DNA of 64,000 bases from Moorena sp. SIO3I8 (GTDB lineage Bacteria; Cyanobacteriota; Cyanobacteriia; Cyanobacteriales; Coleofasciculaceae). The position numbers and the translations under genes were made by a program. Shown here one piece after another: positions 53,581 through 61,524 of the stretch (the first letter of the stretch is position 1; every line of letters begins with the position of its first letter). The notes beneath the pieces were generated by a model. It did not search any database and had not been told where the DNA came from. It saw only the letters and a program-made list of their open reading frames with translations. The stretch lies in contig NZ_JAAHHW010000004.1 in the NCBI RefSeq assembly GCF_010692325.1, forward strand, positions 1 to 64,000, given 5' to 3'.

Positions 53581-54888
53581 ATGATACTCACTTACTGCTA
53601 CCGGATCAAGCCAAGTCCTGAACAAATTGTCACCATGGAAAGGTGGCTCGAATTGTTGCGCCGCCATTGGAATTACGCTTTGGGACAACGACTTGATTGG
53701 CTTCGTCGAACCCGTTGTCCGATTGATAGGTGTAGCGTGAGTTATGAGCCAATTGGTGAAATTCCAGAACTGGTAAATTACTACACTCAACAGGCAGCGC
53801 TCAAGGAAACTAAGCGGTTATTTCCTGAGTACAAAAAAATTTATGCAGAGACTCAACAAGTTAACTTGCAACGTCTCAATAAGGCTTGGGATAAATGGCT
53901 AAAACCTGATGCCAATGGCAAGCGTGGAGGTAGACCTAGGTTTAAAAAACCTGGAAAACTTCGATCGTTTGTTTTTCCTAGAATTAACAGTCCCAAAGCA
54001 GGAGCACATCTTGTTGATGGTGTTTTAAAACTGAGTCGGATTGGGTCAATTCCTGTTGTGATGCATCGCCCATTACCTGTTAGCGAAGCTTGCCCGAAGG
54101 GCGTAGGATTTACCCTTAAGCAATGCACTGTAGTCAAAAAGGCTGATGGTTGGTATTGTTGTATCTCGATGAAAGATGATACTGTGCCGGAGATTTTACC
54201 AGTGGACTCGATCAAGTCTGCTGTTGGAATCGATGTTGGCTTGGAGAAATTTCTAGTTACATCTGACGGTGAAGCGGTACCTATTCCACAGTTTTACAGA
54301 AAAGCTCAGGGCAAGCTAGCTGAGGCGCAAAAAGTGATGTCGCGTCGTGTCAAAGGTTCTAAAAACTGGAAGAAAGCTAAACACAAAGTAGCTTTAATGC
54401 ACCTTCATCTGACCCGATGCCGAAAAGAATTCCATTATCAGGTCGCTCATTGGTTGTGTAGCAAGTACGACCTAATTGCTCACGAAAACTTAAACATAAA
54501 AGGTCTTGCTAGAACCAGATTGGCTAAGTCAGTAAACGATGCAGCTTGGGGAGCATTTTTGGAAATATTACAAACAGTAGCGGTAAAACGCGGTTTGTTA
54601 GTTCAGGAAGTAAATCCACGCGGCACAAGTATCGAATGTTTTAACTGTGGTTCTAGAGTCGAAAAAAGTTTAAGTGATCGCGTTCACTGCTGTCCTAGTT
54701 GTAACGTCAAAGTCGATCGTGATTGGAATAGCGGGATCAACATTTTAAATCGTGGATTATTGGCGGTTGGACTGCCGCTTAATGGCTGTGGTAAATCGGT
54801 ACAGGATATCGTTCGCGTAGCGGAGGCCGTAGGCCAGGAGCAGCAAGTCTCATTCGTGAGGTTGAGAAGCCCACATCATAATCTTTGA
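53581..54888 (+). CDS. tnpB: TnpB (RNA-guided nuclease) of the IS605 element
   Basis: A 435-residue TnpB. RuvC residues are D218 (GIDVGLEKF), E343 (VQEVNPRGTS) and D381 (VDRDWNSGINI). The zinc ribbon cysteines are C353, C356, C371 and C374. The N-terminal helix-turn-helix region is YRIKPSPEQIVTMERWLELL. Two palindromic-repeat segments are in frame: VSEACPKGVG (about 54080-54110) and IVRVAEAVGQEQ (about 54809-54845). The latter lies in the last 30 codons, which overlap the likely guide-RNA region. The start was set at ATG 53581, after a CAATAAAAAC leader, rather than the frame opening at 53533. Confidence 0.9.
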   Translation: MILTYCYRIKPSPEQIVTMERWLELLRRHWNYALGQRLDWLRRTRCPIDRCSVSYEPIGEIPELVNYYTQQAALKETKRLFPEYKKIYAETQQVNLQRLNKAWDKWLKPDANGKRGGRPRFKKPGKLRSFVFPRINSPKAGAHLVDGVLKLSRIGSIPVVMHRPLPVSEACPKGVGFTLKQCTVVKKADGWYCCISMKDDTVPEILPVDSIKSAVGIDVGLEKFLVTSDGEAVPIPQFYRKAQGKLAEAQKVMSRRVKGSKNWKKAKHKVALMHLHLTRCRKEFHYQVAHWLCSKYDLIAHENLNIKGLARTRLAKSVNDAAWGAFLEILQTVAVKRGLLVQEVNPRGTSIECFNCGSRVEKSLSDRVHCCPSCNVKVDRDWNSGINILNRGLLAVGLPLNGCGKSVQDIVRVAEAVGQEQQVSFVRLRSPHHNL

Positions 54889-54910
54889 TTTGATGTGGGA
54901 GTAGTCACAA

Positions 54911-55456
54911 GGCCATCGATAGCAATCGGATTTGAGTGGTGAAACACCAGAAGAGGGAGATAGGGGTAAGAAGGGAAAGAATATCACTATTTTTATTAAC
55001 AAATTAATTCCCCTCGGGCTGGATCACGTACAGGGAAATCTAGGGTGATGGGATCACTATCCAATAACTATTGCGCTGAAAATACTATTGGACTAAGATG
55101 CCTCAAGTAGTGGTATTGGTAAATATCGGAATCCAAAGGATAGTTGCGTCAGTTACCAATTAAGAAACAAAGGTTTTGATAACTGTGTTAACTTTGGTTA
55201 AGTTAACTCAAACCTAATCAGCAGTTAAAGATGGTTCGTATTTTACATTTCTTAATATAATTTCATTTATTTATTGATTTCGGACTAATTACCAAGTACT
55301 AATTACCAAGTACTACTTAATAAGTACTAATTACCAAGTACTAATTACCAATTACCAATTACCAATTACCAATCAGTCTTGGAGCAGGTACAAAAGCATC
55401 TAGACTTGAGTCAGCACTGACAAACAAGTAAAACCTACTCAAGAGGAGGGTTTGCA
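54911..55456. other. Intergenic region with ACTAATTACCAAGT repeats
   Basis: No gene is seen. From 55290 to 55375, four ACTAATTACCAAGT-type units lead into five CAATTAC heptamers. These lie about 80 bp upstream of mgtE and may be part of its leader; no M-box-like magnesium riboswitch could be recognised. Confidence 0.55.
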
Positions 55457-56848
55457 TTGACTGAAAACCAAATTTCCCTCCAGACAATCTCGCGTAGTGA
55501 ACTGCGACAGCTGGTGCGTTCTCAACTGCAGATACTGCTGGAGCAAGGTAATCTTCAGGGTGCTAAGCAAGTGCTGGTACCAGTACAACCAGTAGACATT
55601 GCGGAAGCGATTGAAGGATTACCAGAAGCAATGCAAGTGATTGCCTTCCGCTTATTGTCTAAATCTGAGGCCATTGAGGTGTATGAAAATCTTGACTCCA
55701 GTGTCCAACAGTCTCTAGTTGAGAAGTTTAAACATCAGGAGGTACTGGATATCGTAGATAAGATGTCGCCAGATGATCGAGCCAAGTTGTTTGATGAGTT
55801 ACCAGCTAAGGTAGTCCGACGCTTGCAGTCACAGTTAAGTCCCAAGGAGCGCCGAGCAACAGCCCTGTTGTTGGGGTATGAGGAGGGAACAGCAGGGCGA
55901 ATCATGACCCCTGAATATATTTCCCTCAAGGAAAACTTGACGGTTAGCGAGACATTGGATCAGATTCGTAGCTTAGCCAAAACCTCGGAAGTCGTATATT
56001 ACCTATATATAACTGATAACTCTCGACATTTGACTGGGATTGTTTCCCTGCGGGATTTGGTGATTTCTGCGACCGAGACCACCATGGGTGAAATTATGAC
56101 TCGTGATGTGGTTTATGTCTATACCTATGCGGGCCAGGAAGAGGTAGCACGGATGATCCAACGCTATGATTTTCTGGCTGTACCAGTGGTTGACCGGGAG
56201 CAGCGTCTAGTGGGTATTGTCACTGTGGATGATGTGATTGATATCTTGGAGCAGGAAGCAACAGAAGATATGTACGCGGTCGGTGGTGGTGTCCAATCGG
56301 AGGGGGATAATTATTTTCAAACCAATTTATTCACAGTTGCCCGCCGACGGGTAGTTTGGTTATTTGTCTTGTTACTCACTAATACGGTTACCGGTACGAT
56401 CATAAAGTCCCAAGAGTCTATTTTGCAGCAGGTTGTTGCCCTAGCAGCTTTTATCCCTTTACTGACTGGCACTGGTGGTAATGTGGGAGCTCAGTCTTCT
56501 ACGGTGGTAATTCGCGGCTTGAATACTGATGAAATTCGTGACTTAGGCCCCGGTCAAGTAATTTGGCGAGAGGCACTGGCGGGGTTATTACTAGGAGTAA
56601 TTCTGGGTACGATGGCTACTGGATGGGCTTACTGGTTACAAGGAGATTTTTTAGTAGCCCTATCGGTGGGAGTGAGTCTGATTGCGATCGCACTTTTAGC
56701 ATCAATTGCCGGTTCAGCCCTACCGTTTCTGTTCCGTCACCTAGGCTTAGACCCAGCTCTGATGTCCGCACCATTCATTACAACAGTTGTTGATGTCTTG
56801 GGTGTGCTGATTTATTTCAATATTGCTAAATCAGTCTTAGGGCTTTAG
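55457..56848 (+). CDS. mgtE: Magnesium transporter MgtE
   Basis: A 463-residue MgtE-type Mg2+ channel. The N-terminal helical domain spans about 1-130 (VQPVDIAEAIEGLPEAMQVI; PDDRAKLFDELPAKVVRRLQ). A CBS pair follows (MTPEYISLKENLTVSETLDQ; VVDREQRLVGIVTVDDVIDI). Five transmembrane helices begin at RRVVWLFVLLLTNTVTG, with the pore motif FIPLLTGTGGNVGAQSST. The TTG start has a strong GAGGAGG 7 bp upstream. Cytosolic domains are expected to gate the channel by Mg2+ binding. Confidence 0.94.
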   Translation: MTENQISLQTISRSELRQLVRSQLQILLEQGNLQGAKQVLVPVQPVDIAEAIEGLPEAMQVIAFRLLSKSEAIEVYENLDSSVQQSLVEKFKHQEVLDIVDKMSPDDRAKLFDELPAKVVRRLQSQLSPKERRATALLLGYEEGTAGRIMTPEYISLKENLTVSETLDQIRSLAKTSEVVYYLYITDNSRHLTGIVSLRDLVISATETTMGEIMTRDVVYVYTYAGQEEVARMIQRYDFLAVPVVDREQRLVGIVTVDDVIDILEQEATEDMYAVGGGVQSEGDNYFQTNLFTVARRRVVWLFVLLLTNTVTGTIIKSQESILQQVVALAAFIPLLTGTGGNVGAQSSTVVIRGLNTDEIRDLGPGQVIWREALAGLLLGVILGTMATGWAYWLQGDFLVALSVGVSLIAIALLASIAGSALPFLFRHLGLDPALMSAPFITTVVDVLGVLIYFNIAKSVLGL

Positions 56849-56861
56849 CATGCATGCAAAA

Positions 56862-56988
56862 GGGAACAGGGAACAGGCAACAGGCAACAGGGAACAGGCA
56901 ACAGGGAACAGGCAACAGGCAACAGGCAACAGGCAAAAGACAAAAGGCAACAGGCAACAGGCAACAAGCAACAGGCAACAAGCAACAA
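56862..56988 (+). repeat. CAACAGG heptamer array
   Basis: About seventeen 7-bp units of CAACAGG with GGAACAGG and AAAAGG variants follow the mgtE stop. A second array of about five GCCTCTT units lies at 57209-57242, upstream on the other side of an AT-rich gap (56990-57200). Both are in a 425-bp stretch without a gene. Confidence 0.9.
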
Positions 56989-57273
56989 AAAAACATAATA
57001 TGTACTTAAAATTGTAGCAAAGCGCTAAAATTAACTGTATAATTAAATTGATAACTATGGCTAATTCAATAAGTCGTAACCCTTGATTTATTAAGGTTTT
57101 GAGGACTATTCAAGATTCATAAAGTGGAAGAAATAAGTCGAATCTCTATCAAAACTAATGCATTTAATTGAACTGATGTTTGTGAAAATTCCACCCCCTT
57201 AAACCTTTTGCCTCTTGCCTCTTGCCTCTTGCCTCTTGCCTCTCGTAACCAAAACTTTTTCACCAATCCCTAA

Positions 57274-58452
57274 TTAACAGTCCTGGTGCCAGTACTTATA
57301 AATGGCATAAGCGAGAGTAACGACACCGGTAACAATAGCCGATTCATTCACTGCAAACAGAGGATGGTGCAGTGGGTAATTTATTTTATTTTGGAATCCA
57401 ACCCCGAGGCGGAACATGCTGCCAGGAGCATGTTGTAGATAAACTGAGAAATCTTCCGCACCCATAGAGGCTTCCGGTATGATTAAAACGCGATCGCTTC
57501 CCCAAGCTTCCTTAGCTGCTGCTTCCAACAACTGAGTTAAGGCTAGGTCATTTTGTACCGATGGTACTCCCCGCTGATAGTTGATGTGATAGCGAGCGCC
57601 ATAAGCATTACAGACATTGGCCACAATCTTTTCAATCCAATCGGGTAGGCCAGCATAGGTTTGGGGATGAAGCGATCGCACTGTTCCTACTAGCTGCACT
57701 TGGTCAGCAATAATATTAGGAGCTCGCCCACCACTAATTTGTCCAATTGTCAAGACCATCGGGTGTAATGGGTTCTGGGTGCGACTAATAGCTTGTTGGA
57801 GGGTGGTAATCACCTGGGCAGCAATCCAAATCGCGTCAATAGCTTGGTGAGGGCGAGCTCCATGACCGGATTCTCCCATAATTACGATTTCTAAATCATC
57901 CGCTGCTGCTGTTAATGCCCCATAGCGGATACCAATAGAGCCTGCTGGAATTGATGGGAAAACGTGAAGACCAAAGATAGCACTGACATCCTTCATTCCC
58001 CCATCTTTAACAATCCAGTTTGCACCTTGAGCAATTTCCTCAGCTGGTTGGAACAGAAAGCGAGTATTACCAGGAAACCTTTCTCCGAGTTGGGATAGAA
58101 CCATAGCTGTGCCTAAGCCTACGGTGGTGTGGACATCATGACCACAGGCATGCATGACTCCCGGTTGATGTGAGGCAAAATCCAGACAAGTTTGTTCGGT
58201 GATGGGTAGAGCGTCCATATCAGTGCGCAGTGCGACTAATCGCTCATCGGTACCACCAATCAGTTCACCGATAAGGCCAGTTTTGCCAATCCCTTCTTGT
58301 ACATGAACACCACAGGAGGATAGGACCCCAGCTACGTAAGCCGCTGTTTGGTGTTCTTGACCACTCAATTCTGGGTGAGAGTGGAGATGACGGCGGATTT
58401 CGATCAGACGCGGGGCAATTTCTTGGGCTAACTCTTTAATCTGGGAGAGCAT
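57274..58452 (-). CDS. M20 family amidohydrolase (N-acyl amino acid hydrolase-like)
   Basis: A 392-residue M20D-type metal-dependent hydrolase. GVMHACGHDVHTTVGLGTAM supplies the metal-binding Cys and His residues, and RFLFQPAEEIAQGANWIV carries the Glu pair. ESGHGARPHQAIDAI is the dimerisation-domain histidine, and EASMGAEDFSVYLQHAPG the C-terminal Glu-Asp segment. Relatives cleave N-acyl amino acids, hippurate or auxin conjugates. It lies downstream of the AtzE/AtzG-like genes on the same strand, about 100 bp away, so a shared role in amide nitrogen release is possible. Confidence 0.9.
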   Translation of the reverse strand: MLSQIKELAQEIAPRLIEIRRHLHSHPELSGQEHQTAAYVAGVLSSCGVHVQEGIGKTGLIGELIGGTDERLVALRTDMDALPITEQTCLDFASHQPGVMHACGHDVHTTVGLGTAMVLSQLGERFPGNTRFLFQPAEEIAQGANWIVKDGGMKDVSAIFGLHVFPSIPAGSIGIRYGALTAAADDLEIVIMGESGHGARPHQAIDAIWIAAQVITTLQQAISRTQNPLHPMVLTIGQISGGRAPNIIADQVQLVGTVRSLHPQTYAGLPDWIEKIVANVCNAYGARYHINYQRGVPSVQNDLALTQLLEAAAKEAWGSDRVLIIPEASMGAEDFSVYLQHAPGSMFRLGVGFQNKINYPLHHPLFAVNESAIVTGVVTLAYAIYKYWHQDC

Positions 58453-58556
58453 GCTGCTAGATAAAATTTTTTGATACTTAACTCTTTATACTTCTTTTTT
58501 AATGTGTGATGAGACAACTATTTCGCTAACAGAATATTGTCTTAATAATCGATTTG

Positions 58557-59948
58557 TTAAGACACAATCGGTGCTGAAACGATACCTTGCTCCTCAAGCA
58601 CTGCAGCAACTCTAAGAATCATTGCTTCATGGTAGGGTGCAGCAATAATTTGTACCCCTAAGGGCATTTGACCAGGACGGTGAATTGGTACTGATAAGAC
58701 CGGTAAGCCAATGAAGGATAAGGGTTGAGTAAATAATCCTAAGTTTGGACGAACTAAAACTTCTTCTCCGGCAATGACCATTTTTTCTTGACCCAGTAGG
58801 GGAGCAACACAGGGTGTAGTGGGAGCGAGGATAATATCCACATCTTGGAAGACTTCCCGAACGCGATCGCGAAACCATTGTCGAAACCGTTGGGCTTGAA
58901 TATACCAAGTCCCTGGAATTAGGGCACCTGCTAAAAAGCGATCGCGTGTAGCTGGGTCAAAATCATCGGGACGTTTACGCAAATTGTCCAAATGCAGGTT
59001 TGACCCTTCATTAGCTGTAATAATATAAGCTGCTGCTCTGGCTCGCTTGGCTTCTGGGATAGTAACCGAGGCAGTTACATCCAAGCTACTAGCGACTTTA
59101 GCGACAGCATCCAAGACTTCTGGTTCTGCCCCTTGAGCAAAATACCCATCAGCAACCCCAATCCGTAACCCGTCAATCCCCTCGTTAAGCTGGGGAACAC
59201 AGAGTTCTGGGAGACGATTGGTACAAACTGGATCAGCGGGATCTGCTCCCTGAAGGATATCAAAGGTAGTAGCAATATCCCGTACAGAACGAGCAAACGG
59301 ACCGATATGATCTAAGCTAGCAGAAAACAAGAAAACTCCTGCGCGAGACAATCGTCCGTAGGTAGGTTTGAAGCCAAAAGTACCACACAAAGCTGCTGGT
59401 ACCCGGATCGAACCATTGGTATCGGAACCGAGAGTGATTGGTACTAATCCCGCTGCCACTGCTGCTGCCGAGCCGCCAGAGGAACCACCAGCAATGCGAG
59501 TGAGATCATGGGGGTTATGAGTTGCGCCGTAATGGCTATTTTCCGTTACAAAGCCATAGGCATACTCATCCATATTTAATGCTCCAACTAGGATAGCACC
59601 CGCTTGTTTTAGTTTAGCTACAGCAGTAGCATCACGGGAAGCAGGATAATTTTCAGCATTAATTTTTGACCCAGCTAATGTTATTAAGCCAGCGATATCA
59701 TATAAGTTTTTAACCGCAAAAGGAACTCCTGCCAATGGACCGGGATTGTTCCCTGTGGCAATAGCATGATCAATGTCTTCAGCATCGGATAAGGCTTGGT
59801 CAGTGGTAACCGTTGTGAAACAGTTAAGGGATTGGTTACGGACAGTTATTTTTTCGAGACAGTTAGTAATGACTGTTTTGGCGGTGACTTGACCTTCTCG
59901 AATCGCAGTGGTAATTCCAATGGCATCAGTTTGGTTCACGGTTAGCAT
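58557..59948 (-). CDS. AtzE-like amidase (amidase signature family)
   Basis: A 463-residue amidase-signature enzyme. The Ser-cisSer-Lys triad is visible: K in PFAVKNLYDIAG and the serines in IAGGSSGGSAAAVAAG, with LGSDTNGSIRVPA following. Overall it resembles AtzE, 1-carboxybiuret hydrolase, which works with a small AtzG subunit. The next gene upstream is AtzG-like, which supports this over a generic GatA. The ATG at 59948 is preferred; a frame opening at 60017 adds 23 hydrophobic, unconserved residues. The physiological substrate in a cyanobacterium is unknown. Confidence 0.88.
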   Translation of the reverse strand: MLTVNQTDAIGITTAIREGQVTAKTVITNCLEKITVRNQSLNCFTTVTTDQALSDAEDIDHAIATGNNPGPLAGVPFAVKNLYDIAGLITLAGSKINAENYPASRDATAVAKLKQAGAILVGALNMDEYAYGFVTENSHYGATHNPHDLTRIAGGSSGGSAAAVAAGLVPITLGSDTNGSIRVPAALCGTFGFKPTYGRLSRAGVFLFSASLDHIGPFARSVRDIATTFDILQGADPADPVCTNRLPELCVPQLNEGIDGLRIGVADGYFAQGAEPEVLDAVAKVASSLDVTASVTIPEAKRARAAAYIITANEGSNLHLDNLRKRPDDFDPATRDRFLAGALIPGTWYIQAQRFRQWFRDRVREVFQDVDIILAPTTPCVAPLLGQEKMVIAGEEVLVRPNLGLFTQPLSFIGLPVLSVPIHRPGQMPLGVQIIAAPYHEAMILRVAAVLEEQGIVSAPIVS

Positions 59949-60031
59949 CCTAATTTCAACTATTATGATGATTGAGTAACGCTGATCAACCAATAAACTA
60001 GATAATTTTATAGTCAAAAATTATCAGCATC

Positions 60032-60220
60032 CTAAGGTTCAAATACAGGAGCAGCTGCGATATCATCAGGTAAGCTAAATTCTGTGACTAGAGATGCGAG
60101 CGCATAAATTTTAGCGAAGTTTTTGATAACACCAGGACGGTGTTCGGGCTTAAGGTCTAAATCAATGAGTTGCGCCGTTGCTTCGACATAGGTAGCAGTT
60201 TCAAGTTTTTTGGGCATCAT
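60032..60220 (-). CDS. AtzG-like small subunit (DUF4089)
   Basis: A 62-residue protein with the GatC-like AtzG/DUF4089 pattern: YVEATAQLIDLDLKPEHRPG, then VIKNFAKIYALASLVTEFSL and ending DDIAAAPVFEP. AtzG stabilises AtzE by wrapping around it. It lies 83 bp upstream of the amidase on the same strand. Two ATG codons begin the frame; which is used is unclear. Confidence 0.85.
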   Translation of the reverse strand: MMPKKLETATYVEATAQLIDLDLKPEHRPGVIKNFAKIYALASLVTEFSLPDDIAAAPVFEP

Positions 60221-60403
60221 TACTAGTTATTCTTTAAGAATTTAGTAGTTAAAATTAATTATAATCTATAAATATAATATAATTTTAAAAGCTGTCGTTA
60301 TTACTCAAAACTCAACCATCAAAAATCGGCAGTCTCTTCAAAACTATCTTCAAAAAAACAAAGTTAAGTTTTTCGTTACCTTAAGGATATAAAGACACCC
60401 GAT

Positions 60404-61264
60404 ATGGCTATGACTCAAACGAAAGCCGAAGCGATTATCCGATGGGAAAAACTCCCCGATGAATTTCAATTACCCGATGACCCAGTGGATGATATCTATC
60501 ATCCCTTATTAGCGGCTATCCTCCGAGAGATTCTGGAATTAGCCGGATTTATCAATAATTCAATGCTGATTGCTTCCAACTTTGGACTATGTGCCAATGT
60601 GGACGGTAAAACAGTAGTCAAAGCACCAGACTGGTTTTATGTACCTTCCGTGTTTCCAGTCTTACCAGGGGTGATTCGCCGGAGCTATACCCCTCACACC
60701 GAAGGAGAGGTACCAGCAGTGGTTATGGAATTCTTATCCGAGAAGGAGCAAGGAGAATATTCCATGAACCCCCGTTACCCCTATGGCAAATGGTACTTTT
60801 ACGAGCAAATCCTACAAGTACCAATTTATGTGATTTTTGACCCAGCCTCGGGAAGTGTCGAAATGCGATCGCTTAATTCAGGAAGCTATACCCTCCAACA
60901 ACCCGATGCTAATGGACGCTACTGGATTGAATCCATGGGTTTGTTTCTCGGAGTATGGTACGGGCAAAAATCAGAAATCACCAACTATTGGTTACGGTGG
61001 TGGGATAGCTCTGGAAATTTATTACCTTGGGGAGAGGAGAAAGTTCAACAAAGTCTACAGCAAGGCTTACAGCAAGGCTTACAGCAAGGAAAACTGGAGC
61101 TAATTATGCGTCAGTTGACACGCCAGGTTGGAACAATTGAGCCTACTCTAGAATCACTCATCAACAACTTATCTGTTGCTGATTTAGATCAATTGAGTGA
61201 GGCATTGTTCGATTTCTCCGATGGGTCGGATTTATCCAGTTGGTTAGAGGGACTGAAAGGCTAA
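60404..61264 (+). CDS. Uma2 family endonuclease-like protein with DUF4351 tail
   Basis: A 286-residue protein. The N-terminal restriction-like Uma2/DUF820 domain spans about 5-200 (APDWFYVPSVFPVLPGVIRR; VPAVVMEFLSEKEQGEY; YEQILQVPIYVIFDPASGSV). A glutamine-rich linker of four-residue units QQGL (12-bp repeats, 61048-61090) leads to a DUF4351-like helical tail (LIMRQLTRQVGTIEPTLESL; LDQLSEALFDFSDGSDLSSW). Such proteins are numerous in filamentous cyanobacteria, and their nuclease activity is assumed, not shown. Compare the decayed copy at 2545-2845. Confidence 0.88.
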   Translation: MAMTQTKAEAIIRWEKLPDEFQLPDDPVDDIYHPLLAAILREILELAGFINNSMLIASNFGLCANVDGKTVVKAPDWFYVPSVFPVLPGVIRRSYTPHTEGEVPAVVMEFLSEKEQGEYSMNPRYPYGKWYFYEQILQVPIYVIFDPASGSVEMRSLNSGSYTLQQPDANGRYWIESMGLFLGVWYGQKSEITNYWLRWWDSSGNLLPWGEEKVQQSLQQGLQQGLQQGKLELIMRQLTRQVGTIEPTLESLINNLSVADLDQLSEALFDFSDGSDLSSWLEGLKG

Positions 61265-61524
61265 TCAGCTGTCAGCGGTCAGCGGTCAGTGGTCAGCGGT
61301 CAGCCGTCAGCTTAAAACAAGCTATCCGGCTTAGGAGTTCAACGGACTCAAAGCCAAATACAATGAATTCCTTGGCCGAAAGGCCAAGGAACTTAGATTA
61401 AACCAATGCTTACCTCTTTTATTCAAAAGCACCTCAAGTAGCACCTCAAGTAGCGCATAAGCTGATAGCTGATAGCTGATAGCTGATAGCTGATAGCTGA
61501 TAGCTGATAGCTGAATGCTTACAA
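61265..61524. repeat. GTCAGCG and GCTGATA heptamer arrays
   Basis: Six GGTCAGC-type units (61268-61311), a perfect-looking CCTTGGCCGAAAGGCCAAGG palindrome (61371-61390), and eight GATAGCT units (61459-61512) fill the gap. The GATAGCT array ends 13 bp from the stop codon of the STAND ATPase gene. Confidence 0.9.

Larger units (their letters stand above)
53000..54910. mobile_element. Complete IS605-type element (divergent tnpA and tnpB)
   Basis: tnpA (minus) and tnpB (plus) are divergent with 29 bp between their starts, the IS605 layout. The right end has a CCCACATCA/TGATGTGGG hairpin (54870-54898) followed by AGTAGTCAC, as in the tnpB-only element at 37 kb. The left boundary lies somewhere between 52990 and 53060, where two GTTCGCGTAGCGTGGCC repeats sit. 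Both genes are open, so the element may be active. Confidence 0.75.

Noticed and set aside
56862-56988. Possible CRISPR array
   Set aside because: The units are contiguous 7-bp repeats without spacers, and no cas gene is nearby. The same holds for all other arrays in the window.
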